This document shows positions 1 through 10,400 of a stretch of 64,000 bases of DNA, piece by piece. The notes below the pieces were generated by a model. The model saw only the letters and a list, made by a program, of their open reading frames with translations. It ran no database searches and was not told the DNA's origin. A program made the position numbers and the translations under genes. Origin of the DNA: Leeuwenhoekiella nanhaiensis (GTDB lineage: Bacteria > Bacteroidota > Bacteroidia > Flavobacteriales > Flavobacteriaceae); assembly GCF_002744755.1 (NCBI RefSeq), contig NZ_KZ319289.1:62001-126000 (forward strand), given 5' to 3'. The first letter of the stretch is position 1, and each line of letters begins with the position of its first letter.

Positions 1-153
1 TTGATTTTTATTTCATTACCTGTTATAGATAGCTCGGAGATGTACGCGATGTTTTATATAGAAACGAAATATTCAGGAGACTTAGTAGTTTATAAAAAGC
101 AATATAAAAATTACTGGGAATTTTATGCAATTGGAAACATTTGGATAGAATAG
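1..153 (+). CDS. C-terminal end of an unknown protein (cut by window edge)
   Basis: An open frame enters from the left edge and stops at a TAG at 151-153, leaving about 50 residues rich in Tyr, Ile and Lys and ending NIWIE. No domain is recognised. It may be the tail of a small protein or simply an open stretch; the 5' part lies outside the window. Confidence 0.3.
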   Translation: MIFISLPVIDSSEMYAMFYIETKYSGDLVVYKKQYKNYWEFYAIGNIWIE

Positions 154-210
154 AAGCATTGAACAATTAAATTCGATTCTGACGAAAATTTTTCCTAAAA
201 TACAAGCTGC

Positions 211-402
211 GCGTTTATTCATTTAAGCTCCTATTCGCCGCGTTGGTATACCTTGAATCTGTATAGCGAATACCAAATTGCCAAAAACTGGAAAGCCACC
301 GCCGCTTTAGAGAATATTACGGACCAGCGCTATCGACCTTATTCTTCAGGAATCTCAGCTCCCGGAAGGAATTTTATCCTGGCCTTGAAGGTTGGGTTTT
401 GA
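211..402 (+). pseudogene. Remnant of a TonB-dependent receptor C-terminus
   Basis: In the frame ending with TGA at 400-402 the translation contains SPRWYTLNLYSEYQ, then LENITDQRYRPYSSG, then APGRNF and a closing LKVGF. This is the last few strands of a TonB-dependent receptor barrel: the N-[IL]-[TF]-[DN] turn, the PGR motif and a terminal Phe. A stop codon in the same frame near 195-197 and the lack of any start or upstream barrel show that the rest of the gene is gone. The intact receptor at 1367-4129 ends with a different sequence, so this is not a simple duplication of its tail. Probably debris of a replaced or rearranged receptor locus. Confidence 0.6.
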
Positions 403-646
403 GAATTATTTAGATTACGCTAGTTAATTTTGATTAATTTAGAATCAGCCTAGCACTTAATACTTTTTAATAGTGCGATTATTTTGTTGAAAATGTTTTC
501 GTCGGAAGGATATGTCTAAGTTTAATGATAGATAACCTTTCGCTTAAAATCCTGTTTAACTTACACTTGTCAAAAACTTTAACAACGCTCCATTCTTTAT
601 TTAGAGGTGTTTTTTCTAAATTCCTGTTATACTAATACTTGACCTG

Positions 647-1366
647 TTGAATTTCTATAACTCGATCATATTCTTATTATTTCTTAATGTTGCTCTTGGT
701 TTAGCTCAAAAATCTTCATTGGAAAGCACCTATTACGAACTTTTTGATTCGAATATAGGTCCTGAAAATACTAATCTTTATAAAGGCACCGTATACACTT
801 CAAAGTACAGAAGTATAAATGAATTCACTCCAAGGCTTTATTTTGATTACATTGATGGGTCAATACTTTATGATGGTCAATGGTATTTCAGAGTGTCAAT
901 CAATTATAATGTTTATGACGATCTTATCTTGATGCGTCTGCCGATGGCTTCCAGAAATGTTTTAGTACAGCCATTGCAACAGCAAGTTGAATGTTTTCGC
1001 TTGGAGGATAGATTTTTTGTGCATATTGACTGGGAAGAATTAAAAGGTTTTTACGAGCAGCTTGTTCAATTTGAAGATTTGGATTTAGGTCTTTATAGAA
1101 AACTTAGAAAAAATCGCAATGATAAAAATAATAAAGTATACGAGTATTCAGAATTCAATGATCGAAAACCTATTTATTACCTTAAGTACGATGGAAAATA
1201 TTACAATTTGAAAAGTTATAAAATTCTGAAGCAACTTTTTCCACAGCTAAGCGAAGTTATTGTTCAGGGGCATAAAGAAAGTCGAAATTTATCAAAAGTA
1301 GATGTTGCAGCTTATTATTCTCGACTTCTACAAATCATTTATAAAAATATTTCGATACACTCTTAA
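647..1366 (+). CDS. Small secreted protein upstream of TonB receptor, function unknown
   Basis: 239 residues from a TTG start that gives a good signal peptide (hydrophobic IIFLLFLNVALG, then AQ as likely signal peptidase I site). The mature part is rich in Tyr, Asp and Lys, with a KYDGKYYNLKSYK segment near the C-terminus; no known domain is recognised. The stop TAA abuts the ATG of the TonB-dependent receptor with no spacer, so the two are almost certainly co-transcribed and translationally linked. By context it should act in the periplasm or at the outer membrane with the receptor and the DUF4249 lipoprotein. The start is uncertain because no ATG lies in a suitable place. Confidence 0.7.
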   Translation: MNFYNSIIFLLFLNVALGLAQKSSLESTYYELFDSNIGPENTNLYKGTVYTSKYRSINEFTPRLYFDYIDGSILYDGQWYFRVSINYNVYDDLILMRLPMASRNVLVQPLQQQVECFRLEDRFFVHIDWEELKGFYEQLVQFEDLDLGLYRKLRKNRNDKNNKVYEYSEFNDRKPIYYLKYDGKYYNLKSYKILKQLFPQLSEVIVQGHKESRNLSKVDVAAYYSRLLQIIYKNISIHS

Positions 1367-4129
1367 ATGAAGAAACTTCTATCTCTTTTAGTCTATATAT
1401 TTTTTCTGCAAGTACTGGAAGCGCAAACAGCAACAGAAATGGTACATGTAACATCCAAAGAGCAGTCTCTATTTGATATTTTTGAATCTATTGAATCACA
1501 GGTAGAAGTTTCTTTTTTTTATGCAGATTCTTGGATAGAAGGTGTGACTGTGACCGGAGATTTTAAAGGAACTCTGTATAATGTGCTTTCCGGTATTTTG
1601 GAAGATACGCCCCTAAATTTTTTCATAACTCAGGACAGGAGGGTCATCATAACCAAAAACAATTTAATATATAGCTCCCTGCCAGAAGGTTTTTTTTCAA
1701 AACAAAAAGATAGTATTCAAGTTTTAGCATTAGAACAACCTCGAGCAGACCCATTTTTTTATGATAGTCAAAAAATAGAGGATACACGATTTGTTAATAC
1801 CGTTCGTATCGGCAAAGAAGTTCTCGGTCGTACCAAGCAGTCTTACACGGTTTCTGGGATAGCAATTAATCAGGATAGTGGCAACCCCCTTCAGGATCTC
1901 TCTATTCTTGTTGAAGATCTCGGTATTGGCACGAGCACTGATGAGAATGGGTATTATGAAATAAACCTACCGCAGGGAGAGCACACTGTTAAGTCAAGTT
2001 TATTGGGTATGCAAACGCTTGTACAAAAAGTAATTGTGTATAGTGGTGGTGAATTGAATTTAAGTCTGAGTGAAAATTACCAGCAATTGGGAGAGGTATT
2101 ACTTAATTCCGGTGCTAATGCCAATGTGGAGGATGCAACAGCAGGCTCAGAAAAATATAATGTAGAAGAAAATAAAAACATCCCTTTGGTGCTGGGCGAA
2201 AGAGATGTACTTAAGATAGCCGCGACGCTACCTGGAATTTCCACAGTTGGTGAAAGTGCCTCGGGCTACAATGTTCGGGGAAGCCGAAGCGACCAGAATT
2301 TGTTTTTATTGGATGGTGGCGTAATCTACAATCCTTCTCATTTCTTTGGTATTTTTTCTGCGCTTAATCCCTTTACTACGGAAAGTGTTGAGATTTTTAA
2401 GGGTCACATGCCAGCTAGATTTGGGGGGCGATTGGCATCAGTTTTTGATATTGAGTCAAAAACACCTACCACCACAGATTTCAATGGGGAGGCTTCAATA
2501 GGGCCAGTAACAAGTAGTTTAATGTTACAGATTCCAGTTGTTAAAGAAAAATCGGGAATAATGGTTGGGGGAAGGGCTACATACTCTGATTACATTCTTC
2601 GCGCACTAGATGAGGAATCGTTGGATAACAGTAGCGCTTCTTTTTATGATATTTCCCTTAAGTATGACCACAAATTAGGTCGTTATGGAAGATTTAAAGC
2701 TTCAGCCTACACAAGCCAAGATCGTTTTAGCATTAACTCCGACTCTGTTTATGCTTATCAAAATATTATGGCTAATGTGAGTTATGCCTTTCGTCTGAGC
2801 GAAAAAAGTCGGGGTGAGGCGCTCCTTAGTCACAGCCGTTACAATTTTGAAATAGACTACGATTCTCAGAATCAAAATGCATTTGCGCAGGATTATGCTA
2901 TCGCCGAAAGCGCTTTACGTTTTGATATGATCTCAAAATCTAGTGAACGACATAATTTACGTTATGGTCTAAATACCAAACTATATTCTATAAATCCTGG
3001 AAGCTTAGACCCATTAAGTAAAAGTAACCTACAGCCGATTACACTTGATAATAAAAAAGGGTTTGAGTCGGCCATTTATTTTTCTGATGAATTTGAAATT
3101 AATGAAAAGTTGCTGGTGGAAGCAGGTTTGCGCTTAAGTATGTTCAATCTTGTAGGTCCTGCAACACAGCGTATTTATGAAGAAGGCCTGCCTAAGAGCG
3201 ATGAGACCGTTTCTGATGTTATCGAATATGAGAGTGGAGAATTCGCCCAGACCTATGGAGGACCAGAGTTCCGTATTTCTTCAAGATATCTGTTGAGTCG
3301 TACCTTTTCTGTAAAAGCGAGCTATAACAATACTCTTCAATATATACACACGCTTTCAAATAACACTGCTGCTTCACCAATTGACATTTATACTTTATCC
3401 GATAGAAACATAGAACCGCAGCGATCTCAGCAAGTTTCGCTTGGATTTTACAAAAACTTTGATGCGCCTTTGCTTGAATTAAGCTTAGAAGGTTACTACA
3501 AAACCTCTACGAATCTAATTGATTTTAAAACCGGGGCCTCTTTGTTCTTTAATGAATATATAGAAACCGAAGCCTTACAGGGAAATGGTAGATCTTATGG
3601 TGTCGAATTTCTTATAAGAAAGGAAGCAGGGGATTTTAATGGCTATCTTAGTTATACTTTTTCCCGATCCCTGCAGCAATTTGACAGTCTTTTTGGAGAG
3701 AATCGAATTAATGAAGGAGAATATTTCCCAACCAATTATGACAAGCCTCATGATATAAGTTTAATAACGAACTATAGGTTAACCAAACGTTTTAGCTTTT
3801 CGGGGAACATAGTATATCAAACTGGTAGACCCGTAACTTTCCCTATTGGGAAATACATCTATAATAATGCTGAATATGTGGTTTATAGCGATCGCAATCA
3901 ATTCAGGATTCCAGATTATTACCGTCTTGACCTTGGTGTTAATATAGAAGGGAATCATAAGAAAAATAAGTTGGGGCACAGCTTTATAAATATTTCAGTA
4001 TATAATGTACTTGGACGAAATAATCCCTATGCCGTTTATTTTGTGACTGACGCTGGTGAAGTAAAAGCTTATCAGAGCTCTATATTTTCAGTGCCGGTAC
4101 CTACGATTACTTATAATTTTAAATTTTAA
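1367..4129 (+). CDS. TonB-dependent outer membrane receptor with STN and carboxypeptidase-regulatory-like domains
   Basis: 920 residues. Order of parts: signal peptide (about 1-19, ending EAQ), an STN/secretin-TonB short N-terminal domain (about 22-100), a CarboxypepD_reg-like beta domain (about 160-230, with STDENGYYEINLPQGEH), a plug domain (about 265-370, with YNVRGSRSDQN and FKGHMPARFGG), and a long 22-strand-type barrel ending TYNFKF. STN domains usually pass a signal to a FecR-type anti-sigma factor, but no ECF sigma/anti-sigma pair is visible here. The gene begins directly after the small secreted protein and is followed 9 nt later by a DUF4249 lipoprotein, a common partner of this receptor class. 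The substrate cannot be deduced from sequence. There is no SusD, so it is not a standard glycan utilisation system. Confidence 0.9.
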   Translation: MKKLLSLLVYIFFLQVLEAQTATEMVHVTSKEQSLFDIFESIESQVEVSFFYADSWIEGVTVTGDFKGTLYNVLSGILEDTPLNFFITQDRRVIITKNNLIYSSLPEGFFSKQKDSIQVLALEQPRADPFFYDSQKIEDTRFVNTVRIGKEVLGRTKQSYTVSGIAINQDSGNPLQDLSILVEDLGIGTSTDENGYYEINLPQGEHTVKSSLLGMQTLVQKVIVYSGGELNLSLSENYQQLGEVLLNSGANANVEDATAGSEKYNVEENKNIPLVLGERDVLKIAATLPGISTVGESASGYNVRGSRSDQNLFLLDGGVIYNPSHFFGIFSALNPFTTESVEIFKGHMPARFGGRLASVFDIESKTPTTTDFNGEASIGPVTSSLMLQIPVVKEKSGIMVGGRATYSDYILRALDEESLDNSSASFYDISLKYDHKLGRYGRFKASAYTSQDRFSINSDSVYAYQNIMANVSYAFRLSEKSRGEALLSHSRYNFEIDYDSQNQNAFAQDYAIAESALRFDMISKSSERHNLRYGLNTKLYSINPGSLDPLSKSNLQPITLDNKKGFESAIYFSDEFEINEKLLVEAGLRLSMFNLVGPATQRIYEEGLPKSDETVSDVIEYESGEFAQTYGGPEFRISSRYLLSRTFSVKASYNNTLQYIHTLSNNTAASPIDIYTLSDRNIEPQRSQQVSLGFYKNFDAPLLELSLEGYYKTSTNLIDFKTGASLFFNEYIETEALQGNGRSYGVEFLIRKEAGDFNGYLSYTFSRSLQQFDSLFGENRINEGEYFPTNYDKPHDISLITNYRLTKRFSFSGNIVYQTGRPVTFPIGKYIYNNAEYVVYSDRNQFRIPDYYRLDLGVNIEGNHKKNKLGHSFINISVYNVLGRNNPYAVYFVTDAGEVKAYQSSIFSVPVPTITYNFKF

Positions 4130-4138
4130 TACGGGAAG

Positions 4139-5341
4139 ATGAGATTGAAAAATTTAAAGTATTTACTGTGTGCTTTTGTTCTTTTCAGTTTGGGATGTAT
4201 AGAAGAGATCCCTTTGGAGGCAGATACTTCTCAAGGAATTTTGGTTGTAGAAGCTCTCATCAGCAATAAGTTAATAAGACAGAAAGTAAAATTAACGCGT
4301 TCTTTTACTTTAGAACAGAGCATTCCTGAGTTTGAAGAAAATGCCAATGTAAAGGTCGTTGGCGATGATGGTAGTAGCTTTATCTTTAGCGAAGTTTCGG
4401 AAGGCAACTACTTATCCAATAGTCCATTTGCAGCTCAACCCGGAGTAAAGTATATGCTTGATATTACAACACAGGATGGTCAGAATTATCGTTCTGAAGA
4501 AGAACAGATTATTGGGACTTCAGAGATAGATAATGTAGATGCTAAACGAACACAGAATAGAGATGGGGAGACTGGTGTGCTCATTACGGTTGATGGTCAG
4601 AGTTCGGCGGAAAATGGTTTTTATTTATATCAATATACCGAGACTTATAAAATAATTTCACCAAATCAGGTCAATGAGGATCTTACTTATACAAAAATTG
4701 ACAATTCCACCTATGTTTTTGAATTGGTTCCTAAGCAAAAAGAGGAGAAAATATGTTATAACACAAATATAGGTAACAGCATACTTGTAGCTTCTACCGA
4801 GGGGCTTCAAGACAAAAGGGTTCGGGATTTTGAATTACGTTTCCTTAGTCAAGAAAACCCAAATATTGCTCATCGGTATAGTATCAACGTGAGTCAATAT
4901 GTAGTGAGCAATGCAACTTTTCGATTTTATTCCACACTAAAAGAGCTTAGCCAATCTTCTAATGTATTCGTGCAAAATCAACCGGGATTTTTAGAGGGCA
5001 ATTTATATGAAGTTGGAAATCGAGATAATAAGGTTATAGGCTTTTTTAGCGTTGTCAGTTTAGCAGAAAAGCGTATTTTTTTTGACTATGAGGACTTTTT
5101 TCCTAGTGAAGAGGATGAAAAGATAAAAGGTAGTTTTGCTGGAAATTGTGATCCTACCCGCCCTTTATCAGATGAGCTAGGAAGACTACTTGAACGCGGG
5201 TCTGTAAAGTTTTTAGAAGATATGATAATACCAGAACCTGATCATCCTGAAGGAGGAGGTGTCTACAGAGTAGTACCTACAAGGTGCATGGATTGTACCG
5301 TTCATGGCACCAACATCAAACCAGATTTTTGGATAGAATGA
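4139..5341 (+). CDS. DUF4249 family outer membrane lipoprotein
   Basis: 400 residues. The N-terminus has a lipoprotein signal with lipobox FSLGC (Cys at residue 20) followed by acidic residues. The next segment (LVVEALISNKLIRQKVKLTR, then a TSQGI-type start of a beta domain) is characteristic of DUF4249, a family encoded beside TonB-dependent receptors in Bacteroidota. The C-terminus has a cysteine cluster (CMDC). It starts 9 nt after the receptor stop and its TGA overlaps the ATG of the next gene (ATGA), so the operon continues. It is probably a surface or periplasm-facing partner of the receptor; the ligand is unknown. Confidence 0.88.
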   Translation: MRLKNLKYLLCAFVLFSLGCIEEIPLEADTSQGILVVEALISNKLIRQKVKLTRSFTLEQSIPEFEENANVKVVGDDGSSFIFSEVSEGNYLSNSPFAAQPGVKYMLDITTQDGQNYRSEEEQIIGTSEIDNVDAKRTQNRDGETGVLITVDGQSSAENGFYLYQYTETYKIISPNQVNEDLTYTKIDNSTYVFELVPKQKEEKICYNTNIGNSILVASTEGLQDKRVRDFELRFLSQENPNIAHRYSINVSQYVVSNATFRFYSTLKELSQSSNVFVQNQPGFLEGNLYEVGNRDNKVIGFFSVVSLAEKRIFFDYEDFFPSEEDEKIKGSFAGNCDPTRPLSDELGRLLERGSVKFLEDMIIPEPDHPEGGGVYRVVPTRCMDCTVHGTNIKPDFWIE

Positions 5342-7065
5342 GATCATATATAAATCTTAGCGTATTGCTCCAACTCTTAATGACTTTGGTTAGTTCAGTG
5401 GTTTGGGGTCAAGAGAAAATTGATTACAATAAGCTTGAGTCGGAAGAAGTCAATTTGCAGACTAATGGGGCTGTTTTTCTTTCAGGTGAAACGGTCTACA
5501 TAAGCGCATTTTCTTTTTTAGGATCCTCTTCGCGCCCTTCGCCACTTAGTAAAATTTTATATGTGACTTTGGTTGATGATACTGGTGAGGAGGTAAATTT
5601 TCAAAAGATAGCTTTAAATAAAGGCAGAGGGAGCGGAGATATTTTTTTGGGTACCAGCTTAGAAACCGGACATTACAAATTAATCGCATATACTCGATGG
5701 ATGCTTAATTTTGGTAAGCAGCATTTCTTTGAAAAAGATTTAATCCTGATTAATCCGTATCGTAGGCGTAAAGCAGATAAGCCATATTCCGACTACCCGG
5801 AATATCTTGAAAATATTTCCTTTCTGGAAATGACTTCGCCCTATCTCTCCATTGCCTTAAATAAAAATATTCTTAAGCCTCGCCAGCCTTTAAAAATTGA
5901 GCTAAAGACTCAAGGTAAAGATGCATTAAGTGGAAGCTATGCATTGTCTGTAAAAAAAATAGATAGTTTGGACTTTATAAAAATGCAATCATCAGTGGAG
6001 CTAAACTGGAATTTTAATCAGAATTTAAATACCGATGGTTTTTTGGCACCTGAACTGAGGGGAGCTTTGGTATCGGGTAAATTAAATCTTCCGGACAAAA
6101 ACGGAGAGAAAGAGAACAAGACGGTGGTACTTTCTTTTTTAGATGCAGACAGGACACCAGAATTTGCATTGACCGATGATGCAGGTAGATTTACATGGGT
6201 TTTGGAGGAATTACCAACCAGCCGTCAGACCATGGGAGAAGCAATAGGTATAGAAAATGTTTATGATTTTGAAATTTTTGAAGATCCCAGACCAGAGTAT
6301 TCAGATTTGACTTTTCAATCTATAGGCATTGATCGTGACCTTAAAAATCTTATTGAAAGGCGGAGTGTAGCTAATCAAATAGAAAACGCCTATTATCAAT
6401 TTAAGCCTGACACCATAATTGAAACCCCAAAAAAAAGGCCTTTTTACATTGATGCCGGAAAGACGTTTACACTAGCAGATTTCACTCGTTTTGATACATT
6501 AAAAGAAACTTTTACGGAGATAATACAGGGTGGGGCTGTACGTACGAGGAATGGGAAGCCGGTATTCAAAGTAGAAACCAGCAATTTTATAAAAGGAAAT
6601 GAAGAATATCAAACATTACTCTTGGTTGATGGCATCTTCGTAACCGATAACAATTTTCTATATAACTATCCAGCGAGGAATATAGAAAGCATTACCGTAG
6701 TGCCGGAAGAATATTATATTGGTCCACAGCGTTTTTCGGGTGTTCTGGATATTCGTTCATTTAATGCAGACTTTAAAAGACAATATATGTCACAGGTTGC
6801 ACAAGCAAAATCCATTAATGCGGTAGCTATACAGAAGAATTATTTCCATCAACGATATGATAATGATCAGAATCAGACTTTGTCCAACATCCCTGACTAT
6901 AGATACCAACTGTTATGGAAGCCGTTAATCTTCTTTCAAAATAATTCAAAAATTTTAAATTGTTATACTTCTGATGTTACAGGAATGTTTGAAGTGGTAG
7001 TATCGGGTTTTACGGGTTCTGGACAGCCCGTATTTGTTAAATCATTTTTTGAAGTAACTAATTGA
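5338..7065 (+). CDS. Secreted protein with macroglobulin-like and TonB plug-like regions
   Basis: 575 residues from the ATG at 5338, chosen because it overlaps the DUF4249 stop (ATGA) and yields a proper signal peptide (SVLLQLLMTLVSSVVWGQ). An upstream in-frame ATG at 5284 would give a non-signal extension and is rejected. The first part (about 30-140, with LSGETVYISAF and HYKLIAYTRWM) resembles the MG2 macroglobulin-like domain of large Bacteroidota secreted proteins. A later part (about 440-500, with LLLVDGIFV and NIESITVVPEEY) resembles a TonB plug domain without a barrel. Last gene of the operon; likely a periplasmic or outer-membrane accessory of the receptor. No enzymatic motif is seen. 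Confidence 0.75.
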   Translation: MRSYINLSVLLQLLMTLVSSVVWGQEKIDYNKLESEEVNLQTNGAVFLSGETVYISAFSFLGSSSRPSPLSKILYVTLVDDTGEEVNFQKIALNKGRGSGDIFLGTSLETGHYKLIAYTRWMLNFGKQHFFEKDLILINPYRRRKADKPYSDYPEYLENISFLEMTSPYLSIALNKNILKPRQPLKIELKTQGKDALSGSYALSVKKIDSLDFIKMQSSVELNWNFNQNLNTDGFLAPELRGALVSGKLNLPDKNGEKENKTVVLSFLDADRTPEFALTDDAGRFTWVLEELPTSRQTMGEAIGIENVYDFEIFEDPRPEYSDLTFQSIGIDRDLKNLIERRSVANQIENAYYQFKPDTIIETPKKRPFYIDAGKTFTLADFTRFDTLKETFTEIIQGGAVRTRNGKPVFKVETSNFIKGNEEYQTLLLVDGIFVTDNNFLYNYPARNIESITVVPEEYYIGPQRFSGVLDIRSFNADFKRQYMSQVAQAKSINAVAIQKNYFHQRYDNDQNQTLSNIPDYRYQLLWKPLIFFQNNSKILNCYTSDVTGMFEVVVSGFTGSGQPVFVKSFFEVTN

Positions 7066-7134
7066 TTTCTGGTTGAGCATCTTGTTAGAAGTAATTTCTG
7101 TAAATTTTTTTGACATTTCGCTATCTATCGAACC

Positions 7135-7266
7135 TAAAGGAGTCTTTAAGAATATTTGTTAGGACTTTTATTTGTAGACAAAAACGCACCGAAGTTGAGA
7201 TGTGTTTGAGAGCTTAAAGCAAGCATCGCATTCCTGTAGAAAGTCCTATCTCTTAAAGTATCCTAC
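7135..7266. repeat. Imperfect long inverted repeat in the gap before ileS
   Basis: This lies in the only gene-free stretch longer than 300 bases (7066-7438). The left arm (about 7137-7170, AGGAGTCTTTAAGA then TTAGGACTTT) is mirrored by the right arm (about 7237-7266, AAAGTCCTAT then TCTTAAAGTATCCT), spaced by about 65 nt. The arms match with a few mismatches and a short bulge. It could be a miniature element remnant or a structured leader. Nothing else is recognised in the gap except the ileS -7 element. Confidence 0.45.
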
Positions 7267-7406
7267 ATTACAAATGATGAAGCCTGATATATTTTTTAGC
7301 TAATTCTGGATTAGAATAAATTGTTACTATATATATACAACCCTACTATTTGAAAGTGTTCAAGTTTGGAGAGGCTTTAACCACCTGTTTTCTAACCAAA
7401 ATTCCC

Positions 7407-7414
7407 TAATTTTG
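7407..7414 (+). promoter_or_regulatory. Flavobacterial -7 promoter element (TAATTTTG) for ileS
   Basis: TAATTTTG matches the Bacteroidota -7 consensus TANNTTTG and lies 24 nt before the ileS ATG. A convincing -33 TTTG at the usual distance is not seen. Confidence 0.6.
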
Positions 7415-7438
7415 CACACTTATTAGAAAACGCAGACC

Positions 7439-10400
7439 ATGAGCACAAAGTTTCCTGAATATAAAGGACTTGACCTCCCTAAAGTAGCCGAAGAAATCCT
7501 GAGCTACTGGCAGGAGAACCACATCTTTGAAAAGAGTATCTCAACCCGCGAAGGTAATGAGCCCTATATCTTTTTTGAAGGTCCGCCTTCAGCAAACGGG
7601 ATGCCCGGTATTCACCATGTGATGGCACGTGCGATAAAAGATATTTTCTGCCGTTTTCAAACCCAAAAAGGAAAGCAGGTAAAACGTAAGGCCGGTTGGG
7701 ATACCCACGGACTTCCGGTAGAGCTGGGTGTTGAGAAAGAACTCGGCATCACCAAAGAAGACATCGGCAAGAAAATAAGCGTTTCAGAATACAACGAAGC
7801 CTGTAAAAATGCGGTCATGCGCTATACCGATGTATGGAACAACCTTACCGAGCAGATGGGCTACTGGGTAGATATGGAAGATCCCTACATCACCTACAAA
7901 CCCAAGTATATGGAAACGGTGTGGTGGCTACTTAAAAACATTTACGATAAAGGCCTTATTTACAAAGGCTATACCATACAACCCTATTCTCCTAAAGCCG
8001 GTACCGGCTTAAGTTCGCACGAACTCAACCAGCCCGGCACCTATCAGGATGTGACCGATACTACGGTAACGGCGCAATTTAAAGTAGTTGAGGACGAGAC
8101 GTATAAAGCCTCTCCTTTAGCGACTTTTGAAGGAACAAAATACCTGATGGCCTGGACGACCACTCCATGGACCCTGCCTTCAAACACGGCTTTGACTGTT
8201 GGTAAAAAGATTGACTACGTTTTAGTCAAAACCTTCAACCAGTATACCTTCGAGCCTATTCAGGTGGTGATCGCAAAAGCGCTTGTAGGGAAACAATTTT
8301 CTAAAAAATTCTTTGTTGCCGAAAGTGAAGAAGATTTTACCAATTTCAGCGAAAAAGACAAAAAGATACCCTATCAAATCGTGGCCGAATGTAAAGGAAG
8401 CGAACTGCTTGAGTTGCGTTACGAGCCGGTGATTGATTATGTACAGCCGCATGACAATCCGCAGGATGCATTTCGGGTGATTGCCGGAGACTTTGTAACT
8501 ACCGAAGACGGTACTGGTATCGTACACACCTCACCTACCTTTGGTGCAGATGATGCGCTGGTTGCCAAGCAGGCAGAACCGCCTGTACCCCCTATGTTGG
8601 TTAAAGATGAAAACGGTAATCTCGTACCGCTTGTTGACTTGCAAGGGCGTTTTCGTCCTGAGTTGAAGGAGTTTGGTGGCAAATACGTTAAGAATGAGTA
8701 TTACGATGAAGGCGAAGCTCCCGAAAAGAGCGTTGATGTCGAAATCGCGATCAAGCTCAAGGAAGAAAACAAAGCTTTTAAGGTGGAGAAGTACGTGCAC
8801 AGTTATCCCAACTGCTGGCGTACCGATAAGCCTATTTTATACTATCCGTTAGATTCCTGGTTTATTAAGGTAACCGATGTGCGTGATCGTATGCACGAAC
8901 TCAACCTGGGTATCAACTGGAAACCCAAAGCCACCGGAGAAGGCCGTTTTGGCAATTGGCTTGCTAATGCCAACGACTGGAACTTATCGCGTTCACGGTA
9001 TTGGGGAATCCCATTGCCCATCTGGAGAACCGAGGATGGCAAAGAGGAAATCATTATTGGTTCGGTTGCCGAACTAAAAGAAAAAATCACCGAAGCGGTA
9101 AAAGCAGGTGTGATGGACAGCGATCCGTTTGCAGATTTTGTGCCGGGCGATATGAGTGATGCCAATTACGATTTGATCGACCTGCATAAAAATGTGGTAG
9201 ATGAAATCAAACTGGTTTCGCAAAGCGGAAAACCTATGCGTCGCGAGGCAGATTTGATTGACGTTTGGTTTGACAGCGGAAGCATGCCGTATGCACAATG
9301 GCATTACCCGTTTGAAAATAAAGAGAAGGTTGAAGAAACCTGGCGCAAGGCCGATTTTATCGCGGAAGGCGTTGACCAGACCCGCGGTTGGTTCTACACC
9401 CTGCACGCCATAGCCACAATGACGTTTGACGATGTGGCGTATAAAAACGTGGTTTCAAACGGACTCGTGTTAGACAAAAACGGACAAAAAATGTCGAAGC
9501 GTTTGGGTAATGCGGTAGATCCGTTTACCACGCTTAATACCTTTGGTCCTGATGCGACCCGCTGGTATATGATCAGCAATGCAAACCCCTGGGATAACCT
9601 CAAGTTTGATTTAGATGGAATAACTGAGGTGCAGCGCAAATTCTTCGGTACGTTGTACAATACCTATTCGTTTTTTGCGCTATATGCCAACCTGGATCAA
9701 TTCAACTTTGCTGAAAAAGAAATCGACTGGAATGAAAGACCGGAGATTGACCGTTGGATTTTATCTGAGCTCAACACGCTTATCGCTGAGGTTGACGCGT
9801 TTTATGCCGATTATGAGCCAACCAAAGCAACCCGTGCCATTTCAGACTTTGTACAGGAAAACCTGAGTAACTGGTTTGTACGCTTAAGCCGTCGCCGTTA
9901 CTGGAAAGGGGAATATGCTCACGATAAGATTTCGGCATATCAAACCTTATATACCTGCCTGATCACGGTTGCAAAACTGGGTGCTCCGGTAGCTCCCTTT
10001 TATATGGACCGTTTGTATAAAGATTTAAATGGTCTAACCGGGCGTGAAACTTCAGAAAGTGTGCATCTTGCTGATTTTCCGGTGAGTGATGCTTCGCAAA
10101 TAGACCGCAGTCTGGAGCGTAAAATGCAAAAAGCACAGACGATTTCGTCGTTGACGCTTTCGCTTCGCGCAAAAGAAAAAATAAAAGTAAGACAGCCTCT
10201 GCAGCGCATTATGATCCCTGTTTTAGACGAAGGGCAGCGTGCAGAGATACTTTCGGTACAGGATTTGATAAAATCTGAGGTAAATGTGAAGCAAATTGAA
10301 CTGATTGACGATGCTTCGGGTATCCTGGTAAAGAATATTAAACCCAATTTTAAGGTTCTTGGACCTCGTTTTGGAAAAGACATGAAGCTGGTAGCTAACG

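Noticed and set aside
5284-5337. Earlier ATG for the macroglobulin/plug-like gene
   Set aside because: It overlaps the DUF4249 coding end by 58 nt and removes the signal peptide from the N-terminus; the ATGA overlap at 5338 is better.
7066-7438. T-box or other tRNA-sensing leader before ileS
   Set aside because: No T-box sequence or antiterminator is seen and such leaders are not expected in Bacteroidota; only an imperfect inverted repeat is present.
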